Positions 46,438 through 55,111 of a stretch of DNA of 64,000 nt are shown here, piece by piece. The DNA lies in assembly GCF_900177275.1 (NCBI RefSeq), contig NZ_FXAG01000008.1:1-64000 (forward strand), read 5' to 3'. Origin of the DNA: Pseudogulbenkiania subflava DSM 22618 (GTDB taxonomy: Bacteria > Pseudomonadota > Gammaproteobacteria > Burkholderiales > Chromobacteriaceae). Each line of letters begins with the position of its first letter. The first letter of the stretch is position 1. The notes under the pieces were generated by a model. It ran no database searches, was not told the DNA's origin, and saw only the letters and a list, made by a program, of their open reading frames with translations. Position numbers and translations under genes: made by a program.

Positions 46438-47202
46438 TTACTTGAAGGGGTAGATGTCGTAGCTGAAGTACTTGGCCTGGATCTGCTTGTAGGTGCCGTT
46501 GCCAAGAATCTGCTTCAGCGCCGCATTCAGCTTGGCACGCAATTCCTTGTTGCCCTTGCCGACCGCCATCGCCGCGCCCATGTAGTACTTGGGGTCGTTG
46601 TAGACCGGGCCGACGAAGGCGAAGCCCTTGCCCATCGGCTTTTGCAGGAAGTCCGACTCGCCGATGGTGGCGTCAAGGTAGACGGCATCGAGGCGCTGCC
46701 CGGTCAGGTCGAGGAAGGCGTCGGTGATCTTGCTGTAGACCTTGATCTGGCTGCCCTTCGGCGCCCACTTGGCGGTGGCTTCCTGCATCTGGGTCGAGCT
46801 GCGCAGCACGCCGATCTTCTTGCCCTTGAACCAGGCATCGTTGATCTGGGTGCCTTCCCTGGCCATCAGGCGCCCGGGAATCTTGAAGTACATGTCGCTG
46901 AAGTCGACCACCTTGGCGCGCTCCGGCGTGATGCTCATCGAGGCGATAGCCGCGTCGAATTTCTTGGCCTGCAGCGCCGGGATGATGCCGTCGAAGTCCA
47001 TCGCCTTCAGCTCGCACTCGAGCTTGGCCTCGGCGCACAGCGCGCGGGTGATGTCCGGATCGAAGCCGGTGATGCTGCCGTCCGGGTTCATCTTGGAGAA
47101 CGGCGGGTAGCTGGCATCGGTCACGATGCGCACGGTCTGGGCCTGGGCCAGCCAGGGCAGGGCGCACAGCAGGGTCAGCGTGAGTACTTTTTTGCAGGAC
47201 AT
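46438..47202 (-). CDS. cationic/polar amino-acid ABC transporter binding protein
   Basis: A 254-residue periplasmic solute-binding protein of the HisJ/ArgT type (SBP_bac_3). A signal peptide ends at QAQ (about 22). VRIVTDASYPPFSKMNPDGSITGFDPDI is the classic start, followed by MDFDGIIPALQAKKFDAAIASMSITPER. No permease or ATPase gene lies next to it; alr and LysR follow. The ligand is probably Lys, Arg or His, but this is inference. Confidence 0.88.
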   Translation of the reverse strand: MSCKKVLTLTLLCALPWLAQAQTVRIVTDASYPPFSKMNPDGSITGFDPDITRALCAEAKLECELKAMDFDGIIPALQAKKFDAAIASMSITPERAKVVDFSDMYFKIPGRLMAREGTQINDAWFKGKKIGVLRSSTQMQEATAKWAPKGSQIKVYSKITDAFLDLTGQRLDAVYLDATIGESDFLQKPMGKGFAFVGPVYNDPKYYMGAAMAVGKGNKELRAKLNAALKQILGNGTYKQIQAKYFSYDIYPFK

Positions 47203-47421
47203 CGTTTTCTCCCTTGGTCGTCGGCGGTGTCAGCCGATGCAGTTAGGCTAAGGGACGCTCGTCTGCGGGAACAAATGATTTATGGCCATTGGGGCATGAG
47301 ATAAATTCATGCCCATGAGCCCTATGCCCGGCACGCTGGCGGATGCAATCCGGGCGGTTTTGGGGAAGGGCGCTGGGGGAGCTCCCGTGCGGGCGCCACG
47401 CTGCGGCGGCGCACCGGGCAT

Positions 47422-47447
47422 GAAAAAAGGCAGCCCGCGGCTGCCTT
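47422..47447 (-). terminator. terminator of the CBS gene
   Basis: AAGGCAGCC-CGC-GGCTGCCTT with A6 on the plus strand (T run on the minus strand), about 20 nt past the CBS gene stop. Confidence 0.88.
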
Positions 47448-47468
47448 GGTAGGGTGTGTGTCGTCGGC

Positions 47469-48071
47469 TCAGCTTTCGTGCAGCAGCGAGTGCTGGATTT
47501 CGGAGAAAGCCTGCGGGACGCGGATGAAGTTGAGCGAGATGCCAAGCCGGCGTGCCATGTGCGAGGTCGAGAACAGGCCGCACACCTCGTAGTGGCCGGT
47601 CTCCGAATTGAGCTCGACCACCAGCGCGTGCTGGCGACCGTGCTGCTTCATGGTGGCGACCATGTGGCCGACCTTGGCCGAAGCGACGTCTTCCAGCTTC
47701 AGCGCCTCGAGTTCGACACGGGGCGTCATCACGTCGCGTACCAGCAAGTCGGCGCGGCGCTTGCCGTGCCCGAGCATGCACTGCATCGGCCGCTCGCCCA
47801 GCAGGTCGGTGGCCGTGACCAGACCGGTGAGGTGGCCGGCAGCGTCGGTGACGAACAGCAAGCGGATGCCGCGGCCGATCATGGCGCGGTGGGCGTCGTC
47901 GAGCGAGGCGTCTTCGTGCACGCTGACCGGATCGACCAATTTCAGGTCGGTCATCACCTCGAGCGCGGCGCTGTCCAGCGTGACCGAGCGTCGTGGACGT
48001 GCGTCGAGCCGGATGAGGTCGGTGGTGGGCGGCAGCGCAATGGTGGGCAGGAATGGGTATTGGTTTTCCAT
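47469..48071 (-). CDS. CBS-domain protein
   Basis: 200 residues holding a pair of CBS domains (about 55-115 with DPVSVHEDASLDDAHRAMIGRGIRLLFVTDAAGHLTGLVTATDLLG, positions described, and about 125-180 with RDVMTPRVELEALKLEDVASAKVGHMVATMKQHGRQHALVV). CBS pairs bind adenine nucleotides and act as energy sensors. There is no attached catalytic domain. The start at MENQYPFL follows AGGAAG on the minus strand. Role unknown. Confidence 0.82.
   Translation of the reverse strand: MENQYPFLPTIALPPTTDLIRLDARPRRSVTLDSAALEVMTDLKLVDPVSVHEDASLDDAHRAMIGRGIRLLFVTDAAGHLTGLVTATDLLGERPMQCMLGHGKRRADLLVRDVMTPRVELEALKLEDVASAKVGHMVATMKQHGRQHALVVELNSETGHYEVCGLFSTSHMARRLGISLNFIRVPQAFSEIQHSLLHES
47674..47683 (+). repeat. 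TTGGCCGAAG, 10 of 11 bases of the motif
   Basis: Lacks the leading G (C here). It lies in the CBS gene, antisense to it, so the resemblance may be chance. Confidence 0.45.
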
Positions 48072-48223
48072 GAGGAAGCTCCTCTGCGTATTGTGGCTGT
48101 ATCGCGGCCGGGTGCCATGCCAGCGCACCTTGTGGGAACCTGCTTACGAACTGGCGGCGCGTCCCAGACCGGGGCTGAGCGCGGCTCGAATCCTGCTGCG
48201 CTGATCGGCGCATGGCGGTGTCC

Positions 48224-48282
48224 GGGCTGCTCTTCCGCTCCGCTGAGGGCCGCTCGCGTCGGGGCGTGAACGGGTCCTGAGC
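48224..48282 (-). repeat. dispersed structured repeat, copy D (partial, inverted)
   Basis: GCTGCTCTTC, then CCGCTGAGGGCCGCTCGCG (48226-48258), then GTCCTGAGC, matching the reverse complement of the 5' part of copy C (60518-60560). The central hairpin is not clear here. Confidence 0.6.
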
Positions 48283-48403
48283 CTGCACACCTTTCACGGC
48301 GGGGGAGGTACCCCCTTCGCAAAAAGACAACCCATTCTAGGCACGTTTCGTCATCGCTTTAAAGTCCCTTGGCATGGTCAATTGTTACGATTTGTGCGCA
48401 TGT

Positions 48404-48439
48404 AAAAAAACCCCGTTGCGCCATGGGCGGAACGGGGTT
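48404..48439 (-). terminator. ettA terminator
   Basis: AACCCCGTT (48409-48417) and AACGGGGTT (48431-48439), with A7 on the plus strand giving a T run on the minus strand. The motif copy at 48437-48447 abuts and slightly overlaps the stem. Confidence 0.85.
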
Positions 48440-48447
48440 GGCCGAAG
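48437..48447 (+). repeat. GTTGGCCGAAG motif (at the ettA terminator)
   Basis: Exact 11-mer between the ettA stop codon and its terminator stem. Confidence 0.75.
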
Positions 48448-48456
48448 AAGCGGGGC

Positions 48457-50124
48457 TTAGCGCGTGATCGGCTTGTAGCGGATACGCTTGGGCTTGGCGC
48501 CTTCCTCGCCCAGGCGTTTCTTCTTGTCGGCCTCGTACTCCTGGTAGTTGCCGTCGAAGAAGGTCCACTGCGACTCGCCTTCCGCCGCCAGGATGTGGGT
48601 GGCGATACGGTCGAGGAACCAGCGGTCGTGCGAGATCACGAACACGGTGCCGGCGAATTCCAGCAGGGCGTCTTCCAGCGCGCGCAGGGTTTCCACGTCG
48701 AGGTCGTTGGACGGTTCGTCGAGCAGCAGCACGTTGCCGCCCTTGAGCAGGGTTTTGGCCAGGTGCAGGCGGCCGCGCTCGCCGCCGGACAGCATGCCGA
48801 CCTTCTTCTGCTGGTCGCCGCCCTTGAAGTTGAAGCGGCCCAGGTACGCCCGGCTCGACATCTCGAACTTGCCGACGTTGAGGATGTCGGCGCCGCCGGA
48901 CACGTCCTCGAACACCGTCTTGTCGGCCTCCAGGCCCTCGCGGCTCTGCTCGACGAAGGCCATCTGCACGGTCTGGCCGATCTTCACCTCGCCGGCGTCC
49001 GGCTGCTCCTTGCCGGCGATCATCTTGAACAGCGTCGACTTACCGGCGCCGTTCGGGCCGATGATGCCGACGATGGCACCCGGCGGGGCCTTGAACGACA
49101 GGTTGTCGATCAACAGGCGGTCGCCGAAGCCCTTGGACACGCCGTCGAACTCGATCACCTCGTTGCCCAGGCGCTCGGCCACCGGGATGAAGATTTCCTG
49201 GGTCTCGTTGCGCTTCTGGTGCTCGAAGCTCGACAGCTCCTCGAAGCGGGCGATACGGGCCTTGGACTTGGCCTGGCGGCCTTTCGGGTTCTGACGCACC
49301 CATTCCAGCTCCTGTTTCATCGCCTTCATGCGCGCGCCTTCCTGCTTGGCCTCCTGCTCCAGACGCGCCTCCTTCTGCTCCAGCCAGCTGGAGTAGTTGC
49401 CCTTCCACGGGATGCCTTCGCCGCGGTCCAGTTCCAGAATCCATTCGGCGGCGTTGTCGAGGAAGTAGCGGTCGTGGGTCACGGCGACCACGGTACCGGG
49501 GAAGCGCACCAGGAACTGCTCCAGCCACTCCACCGACTCGGCGTCCAGATGGTTGGTCGGTTCGTCCAGCAGCAGCATGTCGGGCTGCGACAGCAACAGC
49601 TTGCACAGCGCCACACGGCGCTTCTCACCGCCCGACAGCGGGCCGATCTTGGCGTCCCACGGCGGCAGGCGCAGCGCGTCGGCGGCCAGTTCCAGCTGGT
49701 GTTCGATGTTGTCGCCGGCACCGGCCGAGATGATCGCTTCCAGCTTGGCCTGCTCTTCGGCCAGCGCGTCGAAGTCGGCATCCGGCTCGGCGTAGGCGGC
49801 GTACACCTCTTCCAAGCGCTTCTGCGCGCCCATCACGTCGCCCATGCCGCTCTCCACTTCCTCGCGCACGGTCTTGTCCGGGTCGAGCTGCGGTTCCTGT
49901 GGCAGGTAACCGATCTTGACGCCGGCCAGGTGCTGCACCTCGCCGTCGTATTCCTTGTCGACGCCGGCCATGATCTTGAGCACGGTCGACTTGCCGGCGC
50001 CGTTCAGACCCAACAGGCCGATCTTGGCGCCGGGGAAGAACGACAGCGAGATATCCTTGATGATCTGGCGCTTGGGGGGGACGATCTTGCTCACGCGGAG
50101 CATAGACATTACGTATTGGGCCAT
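48457..50124 (-). CDS. ettA: energy-dependent translational throttle protein EttA
   Basis: A 555-residue ABC-F protein with two ATPase domains, no membrane part. Walker A motifs GLNGAGKSTVLK and GPNGAGKSTLFK; signature LSGGEKRRVALCKLL and LSGGERGRLHLAKTL; Walker B LLLDEPTNHLD and LLLDEPSNDLD. The interdomain linker (about 240-305) is charged and holds LEQEAKQEGARMKAMKQELEW. EttA binds the ribosomal E site and gates the first peptide bond by ATP/ADP ratio. It is the family's typical 555 residues. Confidence 0.96.
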   Translation of the reverse strand: MAQYVMSMLRVSKIVPPKRQIIKDISLSFFPGAKIGLLGLNGAGKSTVLKIMAGVDKEYDGEVQHLAGVKIGYLPQEPQLDPDKTVREEVESGMGDVMGAQKRLEEVYAAYAEPDADFDALAEEQAKLEAIISAGAGDNIEHQLELAADALRLPPWDAKIGPLSGGEKRRVALCKLLLSQPDMLLLDEPTNHLDAESVEWLEQFLVRFPGTVVAVTHDRYFLDNAAEWILELDRGEGIPWKGNYSSWLEQKEARLEQEAKQEGARMKAMKQELEWVRQNPKGRQAKSKARIARFEELSSFEHQKRNETQEIFIPVAERLGNEVIEFDGVSKGFGDRLLIDNLSFKAPPGAIVGIIGPNGAGKSTLFKMIAGKEQPDAGEVKIGQTVQMAFVEQSREGLEADKTVFEDVSGGADILNVGKFEMSSRAYLGRFNFKGGDQQKKVGMLSGGERGRLHLAKTLLKGGNVLLLDEPSNDLDVETLRALEDALLEFAGTVFVISHDRWFLDRIATHILAAEGESQWTFFDGNYQEYEADKKKRLGEEGAKPKRIRYKPITR

Positions 50125-50226
50125 GACGGTTCCACGCTGATTGATTGCATCGTTAACCGGCCGATTCTACCAAAAGCCCGCGCTTCGCGTGGGGCACCCG
50201 CAGCCGCGGCGAGTTGGTACGGTGGG

Positions 50227-50237
50227 CTTCGGCCAAC
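50227..50237 (-). repeat. GTTGGCCGAAG motif (intergenic, ettA-DUF456)
   Basis: Exact 11-mer on the minus strand, in the gap between the DUF456 gene's end and ettA's start. Confidence 0.75.
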
Positions 50238-50259
50238 GTGGTCGGGATCGGGCAGGCGT

Positions 50260-50739
50260 TTAGAGCACGAACGCCAGCGCAAACGTGGCCAGCATGGCGC
50301 AGGCGCAGCCGATCTTGGCGACGGTGCCGACGACGAAGCCGAGGAAGGTGCCGAGGCCGACCTTGCCGGCCTGGTAGACGTCGCGCCGGGCGAGGAATTC
50401 GCCGATGGCCGCGCCGATGAGCGGGCCGAGGATGACGCCCGGCAGGGCAAAGAACAAGCCGACCAGGCTGCCGAGGAAGGCCCCCCACAGTGCCTGGCGG
50501 CTGGCGCCGGTGGCCTTGGCGCCGAGCAGGCCGGCGACGAAATCGACGGCGAGACCGATGGCGGTGAGCAGCGCCAACAAACTCAAGGTGACGGCGCCGA
50601 CGTGCTGGAACCCCTCCGCCCAGCCGGCCAGCGCGAAGCCGCCCAGCATCAGTGGCAGGCCCGGCAGGGCCGGGAATATGGTGCCGGCGAGGCCGGCCAG
50701 CACCAGCAGGGCGGACAGCGCATAGAGCAGAATATCCAA
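50260..50739 (-). CDS. DUF456 membrane protein
   Basis: About 159 residues with four or five hydrophobic segments rich in Gly. LLYALSALLVLAGLAGTIFPALPGLPLM and the repeated LFFALPGVILGPLIGAAIGEFL, GKVGLGTFLGFVVGTVAK blocks are typical of DUF456 (PF04306). A TTG start at 50739 with GGA upstream gives the usual family length; longer starts are possible up to 50802. Function unknown. Confidence 0.82.
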   Translation of the reverse strand: MDILLYALSALLVLAGLAGTIFPALPGLPLMLGGFALAGWAEGFQHVGAVTLSLLALLTAIGLAVDFVAGLLGAKATGASRQALWGAFLGSLVGLFFALPGVILGPLIGAAIGEFLARRDVYQAGKVGLGTFLGFVVGTVAKIGCACAMLATFALAFVL

Positions 50740-50767
50740 GGTCGTTTCCGTAATCGGTGGGCGGATG

Positions 50768-50810
50768 AATAAGAAACGGCGGCCGTGGCGAAGTTCCGCC
50801 ACGGCCGCCG
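50768..50810 (-). terminator. terminator of ppk1
   Basis: CGGCGGCCGTGGCG (50777-50790) and CGCCACGGCCGCCG (50797-50810) form a perfect 14-bp stem. On the minus strand it is followed by TTTCTTATT. Confidence 0.8.
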
Positions 50811-50889
50811 TGCGTTCTGTCGGGCTGGCCGAACCCAGCGCTGGTTGAAGAACTCGTTCAGGGATGTCCTGCGGTCTTCGCCGCGCCCC

Positions 50890-50972
50890 GGGTCCGGTTC
50901 GGGAAACACAGCCGTACCCCCGGTACGGCGAGCATCACAGGGCCGGCCCGAGGGGGCGCAGCCGATTGTTTC
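50890..50972. repeat. dispersed structured repeat, copy E
   Basis: After ppk1. GAAAC (50903-50907), the stem GCCGTACC-CCC-GGTACGGC (50911-50929), GAGCAT, then GAGGGGGCGCAGCCGATTGTTT (50950-50971), which follows the same order as copies B and C with different but paired stem bases. Confidence 0.6.
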
Positions 50973-50980
50973 ACACGCGT

Positions 50981-53035
50981 TCAGCCGGCGTACTCGTCCA
51001 GCAGCGTCTGCTGGGCGCAATGCACCTTGCCGCGCGCATGGCGCCGCTTGTAGCTGCCGTCCGATTGCATGTCCCAAGCGTTGACGTTGTCTTCGAGGTA
51101 AATGCGCAACCCTTCCTTGATCATGCGGCGCTTGATCTTGGGGTCGAGCACCGGCACGCAGGTCTCGATGCGACGGAAGAAGTTGCGTCCCATCCAGTCG
51201 GCACTGGAGAAGTACAGGTCTTCGGCGCGGTCGTTGTAGAAGTAGAACACGCGCGGGTGTTCGAGGAAGCGGCCGACGATGGAGCGTACGCTGATGTTGT
51301 CGGACAGCCCCTCCACACCCGGACGCAGGGCGCACACGCCACGCACGATCAGCTGAATCTTCACCCCGGCCTGGCTGGCGCGGTACAGCGCGTTGATCAC
51401 CTGCGGCTCCAGCAGCGAATTCATCTTGGCGATGATCTGCGCCGGCCGTCCCTCGCTGGCGTGCTTGGCCTCGCGGTCGATCGCCTCGATGATCATGCTG
51501 TGCAGCGTGAACGGCGACTGGTGCAGCAGCTTCAGCTTGCTCGCCTTGCCCAGTCCGGTCAGCTCGATGAACAGGTCGTTGACGTCGCTGGCCAGCTGCT
51601 CGTTGCAGGAGATCAGGCCGAAGTCGGTGTAGAGGCGGGCGGTACGTGGATGGTAGTTGCCGGTGCCCAGGTGCACGTAGCGTTTCAGTCCGTTCTCCTC
51701 GCGCCGAACCACCATCAGCATCTTGGCGTGCACCTTGTAGCCGAACACGCCGTACACCACGTGCGCGCCGGCGTCTTCCAGGCGCGAGGCCCAGCCGATG
51801 TTGGCTTCCTCGTCGAAGCGTGCCATCAGCTCTACCACCACCGTCACCTGCTTGCCTGCACGGGCGGCCGCGATCAGCGACTCCATCAGTACCGAGTCGG
51901 TGCCGGTGCGGTACACCGTCATCTTGATCGCCACCACCTGCGGGTCGGTGGCGGCCAGGTTCAACAGATCGATGACCGGCTGGAAGCTCTGGTAAGGATG
52001 ATGCAGCAGCACGTCGCCCTGGCGGATCACGTCGAACAGGCCGGATTTCTTCTGCAGCGCCGCCGGCAGGGTCGGCACGAACGAGGCGAACTTCAGGTCC
52101 GGGCGGTCGACCAGGTCCGGCACCTGCATCAGGCGCACCAGGTTGACCGGGCCGTCGACACGATAGACGTTTTCCGGCTCCAGTCCGAACTGGGTAACCA
52201 GAAAGTCCTGCATGTGCTGTGGGCAGGTGTCGGCAACCTCCAGCCGCACCCCCTCGCCGAACTGGCGCTGACGCAGCTCACCCTGCAGCGCGGTGCGCAG
52301 GTTCTTCAGGTCCTCGTCCTCGACGTTCAGCTCGCTGTCGCGGGTGACGCGGAACTGGTAGCAGCCCTTGACCGACATACCGAGGAACAGCTCGTGCACG
52401 TGGGCGTGCAGGATCGACGACAGGAACACGAACAGGTGCTTGCCGTCGGACAGCTCCTCCGGCAGCTTGATCACGCGCGGCAGGATGCGAGGCGCCTGCA
52501 CGATGGCGATGCCGGACTGGCGGCCGAAGGCATCCTTGCCCTCCAGCTCCACGGCGAAGTTGAGCGACTTGTTCAGCACCTTGGGGAAGGGATGCGAGGG
52601 GTCGAGTCCGATCGGCGTTAGCAGCGGCATCACTTCGCGGACGAAGTAACCCTTGACCCATTCGCGCTGCTCGTCGGTCCAGTCGATACGCCGCAGGAAC
52701 AGGATGCCTTCCTCGCGCAGCGCCGGGAACAGGGTATCGCGCATCACCGCGTATTGTTCGCGGATCAGCGTGTGGGTGGCTTCCGAGACCTTGCGCAGCG
52801 CCTGGTGTGGCGTCATCCCGTCCGGCAGCGGCGCATCCGGCTGAGTCTCTACCATCTCGTTGAGCCAGGCCATGCGGACTTCGAAGAATTCGTCGAGATT
52901 GGACGAGACGATACACAGGAAGCGCAGCCGCTCCAGGAGCGGCAGGCGAGGGTCTTCGGCCTGGGCCAGGACCCGTCGGTTGAATTGGATCAGTCCGAGT
53001 TCGCGGTTGAGCAGCAGGTCGTTCTGTTGCGACAT
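50981..53035 (-). CDS. ppk1: polyphosphate kinase 1
   Basis: A 684-residue enzyme that makes inorganic polyphosphate from ATP. LLNRELGLIQFNRRVLAQAED and the ERLRFLCIVSSNLDEFFEVRM block start it. The HKD-type motifs with the autophosphorylated histidines are in VVYGVFGYKVHAKMLMVVRRE and the YHPRTARLYTDFG block; YRTGTDSVLMESLI is near 367. The C-terminal SADWMGRNFFRRIE is also typical. Gene is convergent-free, last in its run before the DUF456 gene. Confidence 0.95.
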   Translation of the reverse strand: MSQQNDLLLNRELGLIQFNRRVLAQAEDPRLPLLERLRFLCIVSSNLDEFFEVRMAWLNEMVETQPDAPLPDGMTPHQALRKVSEATHTLIREQYAVMRDTLFPALREEGILFLRRIDWTDEQREWVKGYFVREVMPLLTPIGLDPSHPFPKVLNKSLNFAVELEGKDAFGRQSGIAIVQAPRILPRVIKLPEELSDGKHLFVFLSSILHAHVHELFLGMSVKGCYQFRVTRDSELNVEDEDLKNLRTALQGELRQRQFGEGVRLEVADTCPQHMQDFLVTQFGLEPENVYRVDGPVNLVRLMQVPDLVDRPDLKFASFVPTLPAALQKKSGLFDVIRQGDVLLHHPYQSFQPVIDLLNLAATDPQVVAIKMTVYRTGTDSVLMESLIAAARAGKQVTVVVELMARFDEEANIGWASRLEDAGAHVVYGVFGYKVHAKMLMVVRREENGLKRYVHLGTGNYHPRTARLYTDFGLISCNEQLASDVNDLFIELTGLGKASKLKLLHQSPFTLHSMIIEAIDREAKHASEGRPAQIIAKMNSLLEPQVINALYRASQAGVKIQLIVRGVCALRPGVEGLSDNISVRSIVGRFLEHPRVFYFYNDRAEDLYFSSADWMGRNFFRRIETCVPVLDPKIKRRMIKEGLRIYLEDNVNAWDMQSDGSYKRRHARGKVHCAQQTLLDEYAG

Positions 53036-53070
53036 GGTTGTTGAGTGGGCTCGCGCTGGTTGTAGGGACG

Positions 53071-53095
53071 AAAAAGCCCTCGCGCGGAGGGCTTT
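53071..53095 (-). terminator. yggX terminator
   Basis: AAAGCCCTC-GCGCG-GAGGGCTTT, T run on the minus strand. It lies just ahead of the ppk1 start, so it separates the two transcripts. Confidence 0.9.
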
Positions 53096-53102
53096 GCCGG
53101 GA

Positions 53103-53378
53103 TCAGTTGCTGCCTGGTGGGGTGTAGCCTGCCGGTGCATCGGCGCCGTCGCCGAAGAAGTACGCTTCCAGTTGGGCGGCCAGGTACTGGCGGGCGCGGG
53201 CGTCGGCCAGGTTCAGGCGGTTTTCGTTGATCAGCATGGTCTGGTAACGCAGCCAGCCTTGCCAGGCTTCCTTGGAGACATTCTCGAATACCCGCTTGCC
53301 CAGTTCACCCGGCAGCGGCGGGAAATCCATGCCTTCCGCTTCGCGGCCCAGCTTGATGCAGTTGACGGTTCTAGCCAT
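53103..53378 (-). CDS. yggX: probable Fe(2+)-trafficking protein YggX
   Basis: A 91-residue small protein that protects iron-sulfur proteins from oxidation. [29 protein letters not shown] has the conserved cysteine (C7), and [23 protein letters not shown] near 33 completes the signature. Typical length for the family. Follows argA by about 80 bp on the same strand. Confidence 0.95.
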   Translation of the reverse strand: MARTVNCIKLGREAEGMDFPPLPGELGKRVFENVSKEAWQGWLRYQTMLINENRLNLADARARQYLAAQLEAYFFGDGADAPAGYTPPGSN

Positions 53379-53461
53379 TGCGCTTCCTTGCAGCTAATTG
53401 GATAACAGATTACTACCGTATTGTGTCATAGAGATGACAGGGCTTCCAGCCAAGAACGGGC

Positions 53462-54772
53462 TCAGCGCAAGGGCTTGATGAACACCTTGGAGCGGCGCTG
53501 GTAATTGTAGAGCCGCTGCTTCCCCAGCGGCAGCTGGCTGATGTCGGCGGCGGCGAAGCCGCGCTCGACGAACCAGTGCGCGGTCTGGGTGGTGAGTACG
53601 AACAGCGAGGCCAGTCCCTGCGCGCGCGCCAGGTATTCGACGTGCTTGAGCAGCTCCTCGCCAAAGCCGGCGTCGCGTTTCTGCTGGGAGACCGCGAGGC
53701 AGGCCAGTTCCGCCATGCCGGCGTCGGGGAAGGGGTGCATAGCGACGCAGCCGAAAATCTTGCCGTCGTGCTCCAGCACCGAATACGACTTGATCTCCAT
53801 CTCCAGCAACTCGCGGCTGCGCTTGACCAGGATGCCCTGTTCTTCCAGCGGACGGATCAGGTCGATGATGTCGCCGATGTCGTCGATCGACGCGTTGCGC
53901 ACCTTCACCAGCGGATCGCGCGCCAGCATGGTGCCGTTGCCGCCGTCGGTGAACAGTTCTTCCAGGATGGCGCCGTCGTCGAAGCGGCCGATCATGTGGG
54001 CCCGGGCCACGCCCTGGCGCACCGCCCGGACCGCGCAGGGCATGTAGGCGGCCACATCGCCCTGCAGGTTGCCGCTGGCGATCAGCGCTTCGGCCTCGTG
54101 GGCGGTGAGCGTGCTGGCGAACTCGCCCTGGCTGTTGGTGACGCCCTGGCTGTCCACCATGAACAGCAGTTTTTCCGCCTTCAGGGCGATGGCGATGTGG
54201 GTGGCGACTTCTTCCATGGTCAGGTTGAACGCCTCGCCGGTGGGCGAGTAGCCGATGCAGGAGACCAGCACCAGGTCGCCGGCGTCGAGGCGCGCCTGCA
54301 TCGCCTCGCTGTCGACCCGGCGCACACTGCCGGTGTACTGCATGTCCATGCCCTCGATCACCCCCATCGGCTGGGCAGTGAGGAAGTTGCCGCTGGCGAC
54401 GCGCAATTGGCTGCCCTGCACCGGGACATGGCGCATGCTGGACGACAGCGCGGCTTCGATCTCGTGGCGGGTATAGCCTACCGCCTGCTTGACCAGCTCC
54501 AGTGTCTGGCTGTCGGTGCTGCGTTTGTCGCCCCGGAAAACCTGGGCATGCCCGGCACGTTGGGCCAGCACATCGATCTGCCAGCGGGCGCCGTGCACCA
54601 GCACGATGCGTACGCCCAGACTGACCAGCAGGTGGATGTCCTTGGCCAGGCTGGGAAAGCGGCCATCGCGCACGGTTTCGCCGTTGATCGCCATGACGAA
54701 AGTCTTGCCGCGGAAGGCGTTGATGTAAGGGGCGGCTTCACGGAAAGAGAGGACAAACTCTCTGGTCAGCAT
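53462..54772 (-). CDS. argA: N-acetylglutamate synthase
   Basis: A 436-residue bifunctional-fold enzyme that starts arginine synthesis by acetylating glutamate. The amino-acid-kinase-like domain covers about 1-270 (FVMAINGETVRD, LVSLGVRIVLVHGARWQID), and a C-terminal GNAT acetyltransferase domain about 285-436 (CLAVSQQKRDAGFGEELLKHVE). The start at MLTREFVLSFR is the conserved ArgA beginning. Arginine feedback inhibition is a known property of the family. Confidence 0.95.
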   Translation of the reverse strand: MLTREFVLSFREAAPYINAFRGKTFVMAINGETVRDGRFPSLAKDIHLLVSLGVRIVLVHGARWQIDVLAQRAGHAQVFRGDKRSTDSQTLELVKQAVGYTRHEIEAALSSSMRHVPVQGSQLRVASGNFLTAQPMGVIEGMDMQYTGSVRRVDSEAMQARLDAGDLVLVSCIGYSPTGEAFNLTMEEVATHIAIALKAEKLLFMVDSQGVTNSQGEFASTLTAHEAEALIASGNLQGDVAAYMPCAVRAVRQGVARAHMIGRFDDGAILEELFTDGGNGTMLARDPLVKVRNASIDDIGDIIDLIRPLEEQGILVKRSRELLEMEIKSYSVLEHDGKIFGCVAMHPFPDAGMAELACLAVSQQKRDAGFGEELLKHVEYLARAQGLASLFVLTTQTAHWFVERGFAAADISQLPLGKQRLYNYQRRSKVFIKPLR

Positions 54773-55111
54773 GTCGGTTCTGGCTCCTGCCGGGGTCGGA
54801 TTTGAGGTGGCGCCAAGGGTAGCAGGAATGGGGGGGTATTTCATCTGGTCGCAGCCTGAGCTACGCCGCTGCCTGGCGGTCGCCGCGCGATGTCGGCCGG
54901 CGAGGCCTCGGCTGATGCGGTGCGGGTGATCGGCTGCCGTGACGCAGGCCGGAAGGGTATGTTGATACCGGGGGGCGGCAGCGGCAAGGCGGCCGCACGC
55001 CCGGCGTCTTCCTGGCGTGGTCGAGGCAGGGGATGGTGCTTGGACGATGCTTCTGCTGGCATGGCAAGGCTCCCTGGCTCAGGACGCCTTGCCCGCGGAG
55101 GCTACGCTGTC
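54773..55111. other. argA-ctpA intergenic region
   Basis: 339 bases without a supported gene. It must hold the argA promoter. Nothing distinctive seen; a 73-codon minus-strand frame exists but has no recognisable features. Confidence 0.4.

Larger units (their letters stand above)
48072..48456. other. CBS-ettA intergenic region
   Basis: 385 bases without a gene. It contains a diverged inverted copy of the dispersed repeat (48224-48282), a short G-run stem near 48300 and the ettA terminator with a GTTGGCCGAAG copy (48404-48447). Confidence 0.55.

Noticed and set aside
45202-47304. A 700-codon plus-strand frame opposite alr and the binding-protein gene
   Set aside because: Antisense shadow of well-supported genes on the minus strand.
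54841-55062. A 73-codon minus-strand frame between argA and ctpA
   Set aside because: No RBS, no recognisable feature, Pro/Arg-rich as expected from GC-rich intergenic DNA.
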